64,000 nucleotides of DNA from Mycobacterium sp. DL (GTDB lineage Bacteria > Actinomycetota > Actinomycetes > Mycobacteriales > Mycobacteriaceae): positions 6,138,001 to 6,202,000 of the forward strand of contig NZ_CP155796.1 in the NCBI RefSeq assembly GCF_039729195.1, read 5' to 3'. Below the pieces are notes generated by a model. The model saw nothing but the letters and a program-made list of their open reading frames with translations. It was not told where the DNA came from and ran no database searches. Shown here one piece after another: positions 50,707 through 62,322 of this stretch (position 1 is the stretch's first letter; each line of letters begins with the position of its first letter). Both the position numbers and the translations under genes were made by a program.

Positions 50707-51141
50707 TTATTCACTGGCCGTGCGCGCACGACCGCGCGCCGTCTGAGTGCGTCGTGGCTTGGGCGAACCCTGTGGGGGCGGTACCGCGCCGAGCTTGTAC
50801 GACTTGACCAGGTGATTCCAACTGCAGGTGCGACATACCTCCACCACGTGTACCGAGAACTCGTCGTAACGGGTGGCCAGCATGACCAGCTCCTCCGCGG
50901 TGCGGGCCGAACCCGACACCGCGCCGAGGTGATCACCGAACACCCACGACACCAGGGTCAGCTGTTCCTTGCGGCAGATCGGGCAGATCACCGAGCTCGA
51001 CTTGCCGTGGAACTTGGCGGCCCGAAGCAGGTAGGGATTCGCGTCGCAGACCTCGGTGACGCCGGTGCGCCCCGAATAGACCTCGGCCAGCAGGGACCGG
51101 CGCCGCAGGGCGTAGTCCACCACCTGTCGCTGCAATCGCAC
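50707..51141 (-). CDS. DUF5318-type zinc-ribbon protein (Rv0049 type)
   Basis: 144 residues from GTG 51141. Two CxxC pairs, VICPICRKEQL and EVCRTCSWNHLV, suggest one zinc site. Position upstream of ponA1 matches Rv0049. The basic C-terminal tail (PKPRRTQTARGRARTAS) may contact nucleic acid or membrane. Its role is unknown. Confidence 0.8.
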   Translation of the reverse strand: MRLQRQVVDYALRRRSLLAEVYSGRTGVTEVCDANPYLLRAAKFHGKSSSVICPICRKEQLTLVSWVFGDHLGAVSGSARTAEELVMLATRYDEFSVHVVEVCRTCSWNHLVKSYKLGAVPPPQGSPKPRRTQTARGRARTASE

Positions 51142-51264
51142 GAGGACCAGAGTACGTCGGCGCCATGACCACCGAGGCGCGACCTGCGGCCGGTCCTCTC
51201 AAATCGAGAGTCAAGATCAAGGCTGGCCTGCGACATCACCGGGGGAACTCTTACGATCATCGAC

Positions 51265-52136
51265 GTGGCTTCGGGCAGCTCAGCGCGACGTGGTGCAGGG
51301 ACGCGCGCAAAGGACAGCGACCGCAACGACACCTGCCAGATCCTCGACACCGCGCTGGCGGAGGGCCAGCTGTCGATGGCCGAACACGGCGAGCGGGTCA
51401 AGAAGGCGACCACCGCTGCCACCCTGGGCGAGCTGCAGTCCCTGGTCTCCGATCTGCAGACCGCCAACTCGTCGGCGCCGGTCATCACCCGGGTGGTCAA
51501 CCGGCGGGCGCCGGCCATCGGCAACGGCTGGGTCCTGCGTGCCGCGATGGCCGGCGTGCTGGTAGTGCTCGGAATCGCGATCGGCTGGGGCCCTACGGCA
51601 ACACCCCGTCGCCGCTGAACTTCACCTCGGACCCGGGCGCCAAGTCCGACGGGGTTCCCGCCAAGGTGCTCACTCCGCCGCGGCAACTCCACTCGTTGGG
51701 CGGGCTGACCGGGCTGCTCGAGCAGATGCGGCAGAAGTGGGGTGACACCCGGGGGTACTCGCTGACCGTCTACCCGGATTACGCCGCTCTGCAGCGGCCC
51801 GACCCGGCCGACGACCGACGCGCGCTGCAGTACGTCTATCGCGGCGGCTGGGGTGACCCGTCGTCGTCGGCCAAGGATGACCGCGATGTGCTCGTCGACC
51901 TCGCCGCGTTCGATGTGCCGACCGTTGTCGGCATCATGCGCGGCGCCCCCGAGACACTGGGCATCAAGGCCGACGACGTCGACAACGTCTACCTGTCGAT
52001 CGGCCCGAACAGTGACGAGACCGCCCCTCCGGGCGCCATTGACCTGGCTATTTATGTGTCCAGCGAGTTCGGCAGCGGCTACATCGAGCTGAACGGCGAC
52101 GGCTCCGTCAAGCAGATCAACTACCCCAGCAACTGA
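51265..52136 (+). pseudogene. DUF1707/SHOCT-like membrane protein (Rv0048c type) with frameshift
   Basis: GTG 51265 opens a frame with a DUF1707 domain (CQILDTALAEGQLSMAEHGE) and one TM (VLRAAMAGVLVVLGIAIGWG) that ends at 51618. One base out of frame the protein continues YGNTPSPLNFTSDPGAKSDG to a normal stop at 52136. Inserting one T in GGGGCCCTACGG near 51590 would restore GLYGNTP and a protein of about 290 codons, matching the family. The gene is conserved in mycobacteria, so a sequencing error is plausible. Confidence 0.75.
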
Positions 52137-52160
52137 CACCTCCGCGTCATTTTCCCGCCA

Positions 52161-52184
52161 CCGATATGACGGCGAATATATCGG
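52161..52184. promoter_or_regulatory. Inverted repeat, probable PadR operator
   Basis: CCGATAT (52161-52167) and ATATCGG are exact complements around a 10-base centre, about 70 bases upstream of the PadR start. The region is otherwise A/T-richer than its surroundings, as expected for a promoter. Confidence 0.5.
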
Positions 52185-52252
52185 CGCGATACACTTGCCC
52201 GACGTGTTGAGTCGTCGTAGCGACGATCGGTAGATGTGAGGAGGTGGCCCGA

Positions 52253-52798
52253 ATGCTGGAACTGGCTGTTCTGGGTCTCCTCCAGGAATCCCCGATGCAC
52301 GGCTACGAGCTGCGTAAACGTCTGACGGGTCTGCTCGGTGCGTTCCGCGCCTTTTCGTACGGTTCGCTCTACCCGGCGCTGCGGCGCATGCAGGCCGATG
52401 GCCTGATCGTCGAGGACGCCGCCCCCGAGGGCACCGTGAAGGTTCGCCGGGCCCGCCGCGTCTACCAGCTCACCGACGCCGGCAAGAAGCGCTTCACCGA
52501 ACTGGTGGCCGACACCGGCCCACAGAACTTCTCCGACGACGGCTTCGGCGTCCACCTCGCATTCTTCAACCGCACTCCTGCCGAGGCGCGGATGAGAATC
52601 CTCGAGGGACGTCGTCGCCAGGTGGAGGAACGTCGAGAAGGCCTTCGTGAAGCCGTCGCGCGGGCAAGTAACTCGTTGGATCGCTACACCCGTCAGCTCC
52701 ACCAGCTGGGTCTCGAGTCCAGCGAGCGAGAAGTCAAATGGCTCAACGAATTGATCGCGGCCGAGAAATCGGCGCAAGACCGCGCAGACCAGGCCTGA
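52253..52798 (+). CDS. PadR-family regulator (Rv0047c type)
   Basis: 181 residues from ATG 52253 with GAGGAGG 8 bases upstream; an in-frame GTG overlaps that site. Winged HTH: MLELAVLGLLQESPMHGYEL and FSYGSLYPALRRMQADGLI. A C-terminal helix (about 120-180) serves dimerisation. It is directly upstream of ino1 with a 60-base gap, so it may regulate inositol synthesis and itself. Confidence 0.9.
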   Translation: MLELAVLGLLQESPMHGYELRKRLTGLLGAFRAFSYGSLYPALRRMQADGLIVEDAAPEGTVKVRRARRVYQLTDAGKKRFTELVADTGPQNFSDDGFGVHLAFFNRTPAEARMRILEGRRRQVEERREGLREAVARASNSLDRYTRQLHQLGLESSEREVKWLNELIAAEKSAQDRADQA

Positions 52799-52858
52799 CC
52801 GGGTCGAGTGCGTAATGAGTGATACAGCAATCGGAGTAGGACAAAGGGAGAAGTCGTC

Positions 52859-53935
52859 ATGACCGCAAGCAATGACGTCCGGGTCGCGATCGTCGGCGTG
52901 GGCAACTGCGCGTCCTCGCTGGTGCAGGGCGTTCAGTACTACAAGGACGCAGACGAGAACGCCACCGTTCCCGGCCTGATGCACGTCAAGCTCGGCCAGT
53001 ACCACGTGCGCGACGTGAAGTTCGTCGCCGCATTCGACGTGGACGCCAAGAAGGTCGGCTTCGACCTCTCCGAGGCCATCTTCGCCTCGGAGAACAACAC
53101 CATCAAGATCGCCGACGTACCGCCGACCGACGTCGTCGTGCAGCGCGGACCGACCCTCGACGGCATCGGCAAGTACTACGCCGAGACGATCGAGATCTCC
53201 GACGTCGAGCCCGCCGATGTCGTCAAGGCGCTCAAAGACGCCAAGGTCGACGTCCTGGTGTCCTACCTGCCGGTGGGCTCCGAAGAGGCTGACAAGTTCT
53301 ACGCCCAGTGCGCGATCGACGCCGGCGTGGCCTTCGTCAACGCCCTGCCCGTCTTCATCGCCTCGGATCCGGTGTGGGCCAAGAAGTTCGAAGACGCAGG
53401 CGTGCCGATCGTCGGCGACGACATCAAGAGCCAGGTCGGCGCCACCATCACCCACCGCGTGATGGCCAAGCTGTTCGAGGATCGTGGCGTGCAGCTCGAC
53501 CGCACCATGCAGCTCAACGTCGGCGGCAACATGGACTTCCTCAACATGCTCGAGCGCTCGCGGCTGGAGTCGAAGAAGATCTCCAAGACCCAGGCCGTCA
53601 CCAGCAATCTGCAGCGCGAGTTCAACACCAAAGACGTGCACATCGGCCCGTCCGACCACGTCGGCTGGCTCGACGACCGCAAGTGGGCCTACGTCCGTCT
53701 GGAAGGCCGCGCCTTCGGTGACGTGCCGCTGAACCTGGAGTACAAGCTCGAGGTGTGGGATTCGCCCAACTCGGCCGGCGTCATCATCGACGCGGTCCGT
53801 GCCGCGAAGATCGCGCTGGACCGTGGCATCGGTGGACCCGTCGAAGCCGCCTCGGCCTACCTGATGAAGAGCCCGCCGAAGCAGCTGGCCGACGACGTCG
53901 CGCGCGCCCAGCTGGAAGACTTCATCGAGGGCTAA
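52859..53935 (+). CDS. ino1: myo-Inositol-3-phosphate synthase
   Basis: 358 residues; AGGGAGAAG upstream. NAD motif [40 protein letters not shown] and [15 protein letters not shown] are signature regions. It converts glucose 6-phosphate to 1L-myo-inositol 1-phosphate with NAD+, the first step to phosphatidylinositol, lipoarabinomannan and mycothiol. Position next to the PadR gene is conserved. Confidence 0.97.
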   Translation: MTASNDVRVAIVGVGNCASSLVQGVQYYKDADENATVPGLMHVKLGQYHVRDVKFVAAFDVDAKKVGFDLSEAIFASENNTIKIADVPPTDVVVQRGPTLDGIGKYYAETIEISDVEPADVVKALKDAKVDVLVSYLPVGSEEADKFYAQCAIDAGVAFVNALPVFIASDPVWAKKFEDAGVPIVGDDIKSQVGATITHRVMAKLFEDRGVQLDRTMQLNVGGNMDFLNMLERSRLESKKISKTQAVTSNLQREFNTKDVHIGPSDHVGWLDDRKWAYVRLEGRAFGDVPLNLEYKLEVWDSPNSAGVIIDAVRAAKIALDRGIGGPVEAASAYLMKSPPKQLADDVARAQLEDFIEG

Positions 53936-53951
53936 CCGCTTCCGCCGTCAT

Positions 53952-54006
53952 CGACACTGCGGACAGGTCGGGATTCGCGAGAATCTCGGACCTGTCCGCA
54001 GTGTCG
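53952..54006. terminator. Long bidirectional hairpin after ino1
   Basis: CGACACTGCGGACAGGTC and its exact complement form an 18-bp stem; the inner part (GGGATTC...GAATCTC) extends it imperfectly to about 27 bp with a GCGA loop. It lies between the convergent ino1 and HTH genes and ends on the plus strand in GTTTCTG. Confidence 0.75.
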
Positions 54007-54020
54007 TTTCTGGGCACTCA

Positions 54021-54545
54021 TCACGGATCCGGCATCAGGATCGTCGTCAGCATTCGTCTCCTTCGCCCAGGAGAGTTCTTGTGCGACAACCGGCTGTTGA
54101 TGGCCTCGACGATTTCGCTGCGCATCTGATCCAGTTCCTCGTCGCTCAGCCACAGCGCCACCTGGCTGAACGAGGCGCGGTCGCGAACCACGTCGACGTC
54201 CGGACCGTCGAGGTATCGGTTGAAGTGCACCAGGAGCGTCGCGACAAACACCGTGAACGCCTGCCGATGCTCGTCGACAGTCATGGCGCGAAGTTCGTCA
54301 TCGCCGACGACCGCGTTGGCGAAGTCGAGCTTGTAGCGCCGTTCGACGGCCCCGCGGACCCGCGTCTCGCTGACCACCGTGAGCACGCCGCCGTCCGCGA
54401 GCCTGCCGACATGTCGGTAGAGGGTGGCGACCGGCACGTCGGCGAGCAGCGCGCGGAGTTCCCCTGTGGTGAGTTCACCGCCATCGAGCAATGCCTGGAC
54501 GACACGAAACCGGATGGGGTGCAGGAGGAGATCGGCGGACGCCAC
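54021..54545 (-). CDS. Winged-HTH regulator
   Basis: 174 residues. The N-terminus (LLLHPIRFRVVQALLDGGEL, then ALLADVPVATLYRHVGRLAD) is a winged helix of the ArsR/DUF-HTH_20 type; the C-terminal half is helical with AFTVFVATLLVHFNRYL. A perfect 16-base palindrome lies 26 bases upstream of its start, between it and a divergent gene, and is its probable binding site. Confidence 0.8.
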   Translation of the reverse strand: MASADLLLHPIRFRVVQALLDGGELTTGELRALLADVPVATLYRHVGRLADGGVLTVVSETRVRGAVERRYKLDFANAVVGDDELRAMTVDEHRQAFTVFVATLLVHFNRYLDGPDVDVVRDRASFSQVALWLSDEELDQMRSEIVEAINSRLSHKNSPGRRRRMLTTILMPDP

Positions 54546-54570
54546 CTGACCAGTATCGCCTTCTGTTATA

Positions 54571-54586
54571 TTATCAATATTGATAA
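54571..54586. promoter_or_regulatory. Perfect 16-base palindrome
   Basis: TTATCAATATTGATAA is self-complementary and strikingly A/T-only in the core compared with the GC-rich surroundings. It sits in the 64-base spacer between the divergent HTH and PH-like genes. Confidence 0.75.
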
Positions 54587-54609
54587 CGTATGACCGAGAG
54601 GAGATTTTT

Positions 54610-54966
54610 GTGGCGAAGATTCAGCGCACCGGCGCGTACCTCGACATCGTGCTGACACCCCTCGAGAAGTTGGCGGCGCTACACCGAGACATCCGAGTGC
54701 CCCTGGCATCCGTCACGGCCATCAACGTGGTCGAGCGGCCGTTGGACGAGGTGCAGGGCTTCCGTGCGCCGGGACTGCACATCCCGTCGCGCACCAAGAT
54801 CGGCACATGGCGCGCCTCGGGGCGACGCACCTTCGCCGTCGCGCGGGCGCGGCAGGCCGCTGTCCGGATCGACCTCGACGAGGGCAAGTACCACACGTTG
54901 ATCGTCAGCGTTCCGGACGCGGCAGCGGTCGCGGAGGACATCAGGACGGTCCCCGCGAAGCGCTGA
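54610..54966 (+). CDS. PH-like domain protein of unknown function
   Basis: 118 residues from GTG 54610 (GAGAGGAG upstream), rejecting a 10-codon longer frame. AKIQRTGAYLDIVLTPLEKL, VPLASVTAINVVERPL and RTFAVARARQAAVRIDLDEG resemble the all-beta bacterial PH fold. No signal peptide or membrane segment. It is divergent from the HTH regulator and probably under its control through the 16-base palindrome. Confidence 0.6.
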   Translation: MAKIQRTGAYLDIVLTPLEKLAALHRDIRVPLASVTAINVVERPLDEVQGFRAPGLHIPSRTKIGTWRASGRRTFAVARARQAAVRIDLDEGKYHTLIVSVPDAAAVAEDIRTVPAKR

Positions 54967-55050
54967 CGCCGGACCATTCTCGTCCGCCGGAATTGCATTC
55001 CAGCCGGAGAATCGCGAGAGAGTCTCTGCTGGAACGCAATTCCGGCGACA

Positions 55051-56256
55051 TCAGAACCCGAAGCCGAGCTCCGCGGGAACGTCGACGGCGAACGCCGCGT
55101 CCAGCTTCGCGGCGAGCCCGGAGTCGTTGCACCGCAGTCGTTGTGCGGTCGCGAATGCCGACGCGCGGTGCGCGCCCAGATAAATGGAGCCGAGCACCGA
55201 CAGGTCGGTGTGCACATCGGCGGGGGCATCGGTGGGCGCGCACCGCGCTCGGCCGCCGCTGACATCGAGTGCGAATCTTCCGCCGCCACCCAATACCGCA
55301 TCGGCGATGTCGAGCACCACCGACACGTCCGCGGCATAACTGCGCGCCTGCAGCACCGTGGGAATGTCCAGCATCCGCAGCCACAGCCCGTCATCGACGC
55401 CGACGGTGCGCACCAGTCGCTGATCGGTCAACAGATACGGCAGCACCTCCCCCGGGTGGGATTCGACGGTGATCGTCGCCATCAGATCCATCCCGAGAAG
55501 GACCCGCCACAGGGCGATGTGCGCCTCCGGCGTGACAGCGGTGAGGTCGGTGATCTCGACGGTGCCCTTGCCCTCGCCGTCGTGGACGCGATAGAGCGCG
55601 AAGCCGTCGTCATGAAGCAGGCAGAAGAAGGCGCTGCCGCCGTGCCGCGAGTATTCGCGGTCAGCCAGCACCTCGTCCCACAGCCGGGGCGGGCTGTACA
55701 GGCCACCGGGGTTCTGCAACCGCCACCGCTCGAAGATGTCCTCGAGCTGCCCGCGGTGTTCGGCGAGGCGCACCACCCGGACGCCGCCGGGGTCGGGCAC
55801 GTCGTCGTGGAACCGGGCCGTCCGCCGGTCGACGGACAGCCGATGCACCGCGGTGGCGGCGCCGTAGCCGAATCTGCCGTAGATGGCGGCTTCGCTGGCC
55901 TCCAGACCGGCGAGCGGATAACGCTTGGCCTCCATGCGGGCGTGCAACTCGTCGAACATGCCCCGCAGCGCGCCGCGCCGCCGATGCGTCGGTGCCACCG
56001 CAACCCACGACACTCCGGCCATCGGGAGCACCGCACCGCCGGGGACCGTCAGCCTCAGATCGAGAAACAGCGCCATCCCGACGACATCCGGTCCGTCGCA
56101 CGCGACGACGGCACCGTCGGCGGGCATCATCGATCGCCACATCTCGGCGGTCTCCTGCGGTCGCCAGACCCCGAAACATGTTGCGCCAAGCAGCACCATG
56201 GCCGGCCAGTCCGCCTCCTGGGCGCCGCGGATCGTCAATGCAGTTGTGTGTGCCAC
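55051..56256 (-). CDS. Eis-like GNAT N-acetyltransferase
   Basis: 401 residues from GTG 56256; a GTG at 56292 is an alternative because GGAGG abuts the chosen start. Acetyl-CoA motif VSWVAVAPTHRRRGALRGMF, EASEAAIYGRFGYGAATAVH, and a C-terminal sterol-carrier-like domain ending FGF with the terminal carboxylate used as base in Eis. Eis enzymes acetylate amines of aminoglycosides or proteins. In M. tuberculosis eis lies elsewhere, so this may be a paralogue. Confidence 0.87.
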   Translation of the reverse strand: MAHTTALTIRGAQEADWPAMVLLGATCFGVWRPQETAEMWRSMMPADGAVVACDGPDVVGMALFLDLRLTVPGGAVLPMAGVSWVAVAPTHRRRGALRGMFDELHARMEAKRYPLAGLEASEAAIYGRFGYGAATAVHRLSVDRRTARFHDDVPDPGGVRVVRLAEHRGQLEDIFERWRLQNPGGLYSPPRLWDEVLADREYSRHGGSAFFCLLHDDGFALYRVHDGEGKGTVEITDLTAVTPEAHIALWRVLLGMDLMATITVESHPGEVLPYLLTDQRLVRTVGVDDGLWLRMLDIPTVLQARSYAADVSVVLDIADAVLGGGGRFALDVSGGRARCAPTDAPADVHTDLSVLGSIYLGAHRASAFATAQRLRCNDSGLAAKLDAAFAVDVPAELGFGF

Positions 56257-56318
56257 CCTCCGACCGTGACACACGGGTACCCCCACTCGCACGTGAATAT
56301 CAGCGGTACTGTCGCACC

Positions 56319-57211
56319 ATGAGCGACGCCGATGACGAGCTGGCCGGCCTGTCGGAGTTCGTCTTCCTCAGGGAAAACGCCCGCCAGTCCGGGGTGACCG
56401 GTCCCCTGCCGAGCGCCACCCGCATCGACGCCGGCCCGGTCAGCGCACTCAAGTTCGGTGACGACGCGCCGCGGGTGGTGTTCCTGCACGGCGGCGGTCA
56501 GAACGCCCACACCTGGGACACCGTCATCATCGGTCTGGGCGTGCCCGCACTGGCGGTCGACCTGCCCGGGCACGGCCGTTCGGCGTGGCGCGAGGACGGT
56601 GACTACGGACCCAAGCTCAATGCGGACGCCGTCGAACCGGTGGTCCGCGACCTCGCCGGCGACGCCGATCTCGTCGTCGGAATGTCGCTCGGCGGACTGA
56701 CAGCGATGCGGATGGCAGTAGCGGCCCCGGAACTCGTGCGCAACCTGGTGATGGTCGACGTCACGCCGTCGGCACCGGAACGCCACACCGAGATGACCGA
56801 CGCCCAGAAGGGCACTGTTGCCTTGGTTCAGGGCGCGCGCACCTTCCCGACGTTCGACTCGATGCTCGAGGTCACCGTCGCTGCAGCGCCGCACCGTGAC
56901 CGGGAATCGTTGCGGCGAGGTGTTTTCCACAACGCCAAACGCCTCGACGACGGGACCTGGACGTGGCGGTACGACTCCATCCGCAAGGGCGAGGGGTTCG
57001 AGAACCTGTGGGATGACGTGCCGCGGCTCACCACCCCCACCACGCTGATCCGCGGCGCCAACTCCTTCTTCGTCAACGACGAGGATGCCGCCGAGTTCGC
57101 CCGTGCCGCACCGGGTTTCCAGCAGATCCACATCGTCGAAGACTCCGGGCACTCGGTACAGAGCGACCAGCCGCGCGCTTTGGTCGAACTCCTGCGAGGA
57201 GTGCTCGGCGC

Positions 57212-57215
<4 letters not shown>
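56319..57215 (+). CDS. Alpha/beta hydrolase/esterase (Rv0045c type)
   Basis: 298 residues from ATG 56319, with almost no ribosome-binding site, perhaps leaderless. Oxyanion region VVFLHGGGQNAHTWDTVIIG, nucleophile Ser in VVGMSLGGLTAM, His in HIVEDSGHSVQSDQP. Size and position after ino1 match Rv0045c, a serine esterase. It overlaps the convergent protease gene by four bases. Confidence 0.87.
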
Positions 57216-59137
<1,922 letters not shown>

Positions 59138-59371
59138 CACACTTGACCCCCCGGCTAGGCTTTGCTGCACAGTATCCCGAGGGGAGCGGATCGCATTGGC
59201 AAACGTGCTCACCAGTTATCCCTTACCACTGTGGCGGGGCCGCGCGCATGGTGACTGCGGTCGACTGCTGTTCACCTTCTGCTTGCCTTTTGATTGCCCT
59301 GCTGCCGTAACTTCTCGCGGGTCCGGCCGCCCAGCCCCCGGCCGAAGACGTGTCGGAAGGAACAGGAACTC

Positions 59372-61441
59372 ATGGCGCTTGTGCCGCTGAATCTCTTTGT
59401 CGCTCACAACGGGAAGTCCAAGCGACAGCACGTGACCTGCGTCTACAAGTGTGGTGATGCGTGCTCGAAACCGGTTCCGAACCGCAGCGACAACGAATAC
59501 TTCGGCGATGTCGTCAAATCGGTGTCTCGGCGCTCGATGCTGCAGGCCGGCGGCGTCGCCGTGCTGGCCGTGGGTGCGGGTTCGGTGTTGGCTGCCTGCT
59601 CCCAGGATTCCGCACCGGTAGCCACCTCGACGACGTCCACCGCGCCCGCCGAACCACCACCGGGCATGGACTTCGCCTCCGTCGCACCCAACAGCGACGA
59701 CGCGGTCATCATCCCGGACGGTTACCGGCAGTCGGTGGTCATCGGCTGGGGTGACCCCGTCCTGCCCGATGCGCCGCAGTTCGACATCGCCAACCAGACA
59801 GGTGCCGCGCAACGCCAGCAGTTCGGCTTCAACAACGACTTCGCCGGATTGCTGCCGATCCCAGGGCAGCAGAATCGCTTCCTGCTCGTCACCAACTTCG
59901 AGTACGTCTCACCGCAGTTCATGTTCGCCGGCTACAACGCCGACGCCCCCACCCGGGAGCAGTTCGACGTCGAGATCGCCGCGATCGGCATGGGCGTCGT
60001 CGAGGTCGAGCGCACCCCCGAGGGCCTGCGGCCCGTCATGGGCACCTACAACCGTCGCATCACCGCCGACTCACCGATGACCCTGACGGGGCCGGCGGCC
60101 GGCAGCGACTTCGTCAAGACACCCGCCGACCCGACCGGCCGCACGGTCGCGGGCACCTTCGCCAACTGCGCCGGGGGCGTCACCCCCTGGGGCACAGTGC
60201 TCTCCGGTGAGGAGAACTTCCAGGACTACTTCGGTGCCGCCGACGGCGCTGCCGCGCCTGGCCCGGTTGATGCCGACCGACTGGACCGCTACGGCGTGTC
60301 GATGGAACCCAGTGAGCTCAAATGGGAGACATTCGACCCCCGGTTCGACCTCACCCGGACGCCGAACGAGCCGAACCGCTTCGGGTACGTCGTGGAACTC
60401 AACCCGTGGGACCCGAACTCCACCCCGATCAAGCACTCCGCGCTGGGACGGCTCAAGCACGAGGGTGCCAACATCTACATCACCGACGATGGCACCGTTG
60501 TCGCCTACACGGGCGACGACGAACGCTTCGACTACATGTACAAGTTCGTCTCGGCCAAGAAGATGCAGCCCGGAACCGATCCCGCGGCGATGGCGTACAA
60601 CATGACGCTGCTCGACGAGGGCACGCTGTACGTCGCCAAGCTCTCCAGTGACATCCCGGCGTCCGAGATCGACGGCTCCGGCACGCTTCCCGCCTCGGGC
60701 AGCTTCATGGGGACCGGGACCTGGATCCCGTTGCTGCGCAGCGGGCCCGACGGTCAGGCCGAGTCGCTTGTGGCCGGCGTGACCGCCCAGGAAGCCGCGG
60801 TGTTCACCCGGATGGCGGCGGACAAGGCCGGCGCAACGAAGATGGACCGGCCCGAGGATTTTGAGGCCAATCCCACAACCGGCAAGGTCTACGTCGCGTT
60901 GACCAACAACGACGTGCGCGGGGTGGACGGCGAGCCGGGACCCGACGCCGCCAACCCCCGCAACGACAACAAGAGCGGCCAGGTCCTCGAGATCACCGAC
61001 GACCACGCAGGCACGAGCTTCACCTGGGACCTGCTGTTGGTCTGCGGGGATCCGGCGGCCGCCGATACGTACTACGGCGGTTTCGACAAGACCAAGGTCA
61101 GTCCGATCTCCTGCCCGGACAACCTGGCCTTCGACAGCCACGGCAACCTGTGGATCTCCACCGACGGCAACGCCCTCGACTCCAACGACGGCCTGTTCGC
61201 CGTCGCACTCGAGGGGCCGAACCGCGGCGAGACGAAACAGTTCCTGACTGTGCCTCTCGGTGCCGAGACGTGCGGGCCGGTGATCACCGATGATCTGGTC
61301 ACCGTGTGCGTGCAACACCCGGGCGAGAACGACGACAACAGCATCGACAACCCGCTGTCGCGCTGGCCCGAAGGCGGTAACGGCACCGCGCGGCCCGCGG
61401 TCGTGGCGGTGTGGAAAGACGGCGGCCAGATCGGCGTGTAG
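59372..61441 (+). CDS. PhoX/DUF839-family Tat lipoprotein phosphatase
   Basis: 689 residues from ATG 59372. An unusual 50-residue cytosolic leader with three Cys precedes the twin-arginine motif SRRSML (52-57), hydrophobic stretch and lipobox LAAC with Cys76. The mature part has PhoX signatures: ANCAGGVTPWGTVLSGEENF and CPDNLAFDSHGNLWISTDGN. PhoX is a Ca2+/Fe-dependent alkaline phosphatase that frees phosphate from esters. The leader is shared by many actinobacterial members. Confidence 0.85.
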   Translation: MALVPLNLFVAHNGKSKRQHVTCVYKCGDACSKPVPNRSDNEYFGDVVKSVSRRSMLQAGGVAVLAVGAGSVLAACSQDSAPVATSTTSTAPAEPPPGMDFASVAPNSDDAVIIPDGYRQSVVIGWGDPVLPDAPQFDIANQTGAAQRQQFGFNNDFAGLLPIPGQQNRFLLVTNFEYVSPQFMFAGYNADAPTREQFDVEIAAIGMGVVEVERTPEGLRPVMGTYNRRITADSPMTLTGPAAGSDFVKTPADPTGRTVAGTFANCAGGVTPWGTVLSGEENFQDYFGAADGAAAPGPVDADRLDRYGVSMEPSELKWETFDPRFDLTRTPNEPNRFGYVVELNPWDPNSTPIKHSALGRLKHEGANIYITDDGTVVAYTGDDERFDYMYKFVSAKKMQPGTDPAAMAYNMTLLDEGTLYVAKLSSDIPASEIDGSGTLPASGSFMGTGTWIPLLRSGPDGQAESLVAGVTAQEAAVFTRMAADKAGATKMDRPEDFEANPTTGKVYVALTNNDVRGVDGEPGPDAANPRNDNKSGQVLEITDDHAGTSFTWDLLLVCGDPAAADTYYGGFDKTKVSPISCPDNLAFDSHGNLWISTDGNALDSNDGLFAVALEGPNRGETKQFLTVPLGAETCGPVITDDLVTVCVQHPGENDDNSIDNPLSRWPEGGNGTARPAVVAVWKDGGQIGV

Positions 61442-61464
61442 CGCGGCGCGCCTAACGTGGAGCC

Positions 61465-62271
61465 ATGACCTCTTCCACTGACCGTCCCGTCCGTATCGGC
61501 GTCCAACTTCAGCCTCAGCACGCGCCGCAGTACAGCCACCTGCGCGACGCGCTGCGTCGCTGTGAGGACATCGGCGTCGATGTCGCCTTCAACTGGGATC
61601 ACTTCTTCCCGCTTTACGGCGACCCGGACGGCGCTCACTACGAGTGCTGGACGATGCTGGGCGCCTGGGCCGAGCAGACTTCGCGCATCGAGATCGGCGC
61701 GCTCGTCACGTGCAACTCCTACCGCAACCCCGAACTGCTCGCCGACATGGCCCGCACCGTCGACCACATCTCCGACGGCCGGCTCATCCTCGGTCTCGGA
61801 TCCGGTTGGAAGCAGAAGGATTACGACGAGTACGGCTACGAGTTCGGGACCGCGGGCAGCCGGCTCGACGACCTTGCCGAGGCCATGCCGCGCATCGAGT
61901 CGAGACTGAGCAAGCTCAACCCGCAGCCGCTGCGCGACATCCCGGTCCTGATCGGCGGCGGCGGCGAACGTAAGACGCTTCGCCTGGTGGCCGAATACGC
62001 CGACATCTGGCACTCGTTCTCCGACCGTGAAAGCTACCCGCACAAGGCCGACGTGCTCGCCCGCCACTGCGCCGACGTCGGCCGCGACCCGGCGCTCATC
62101 GAGCACTCGGCAGGAGCCAACGGCAAAGATCTGGACTCGCTGCTCGCGGACGCCGACGCACTGGCCGGCCTCGGCGTCACGATGCTGACGGTCGGCGTCA
62201 ACGGACCCGACTACGACCTTTCCCAGGCCGAAGCTCTGTGTCGTTGGCGGGACCGGCGCGTCGCCGGCTGA
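61465..62271 (+). CDS. LLM-class F420-dependent oxidoreductase (Rv0044c type)
   Basis: 268 residues. RIGVQLQPQHAPQYSHLRDA, FNWDHFFPLYGDPDG, RIEIGALVTCNSYRNPELLA and GRLILGLGSGWKQKDYDEYG are hallmark strands of the F420-dependent luciferase-like subgroup. Position between the Rv0045c-type esterase and the GntR gene is conserved, apart from the inserted protease and PhoX genes. Substrate unknown. Confidence 0.87.
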   Translation: MTSSTDRPVRIGVQLQPQHAPQYSHLRDALRRCEDIGVDVAFNWDHFFPLYGDPDGAHYECWTMLGAWAEQTSRIEIGALVTCNSYRNPELLADMARTVDHISDGRLILGLGSGWKQKDYDEYGYEFGTAGSRLDDLAEAMPRIESRLSKLNPQPLRDIPVLIGGGGERKTLRLVAEYADIWHSFSDRESYPHKADVLARHCADVGRDPALIEHSAGANGKDLDSLLADADALAGLGVTMLTVGVNGPDYDLSQAEALCRWRDRRVAG

Positions 62272-62322
62272 ACCCGCCGAAGCGCTCCGGGGACTCCGGC
62301 GCCGTGAGAGACTGGCGCCGCC

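Noticed and set aside
52121..53659. Minus-strand open frame of 512 codons opposite PadR and ino1
   Set aside because: Antisense to two well-supported genes; no family features.
60071..61318. Minus-strand open frame of 415 codons opposite PhoX
   Set aside because: Antisense shadow; no ribosome-binding site or domain.
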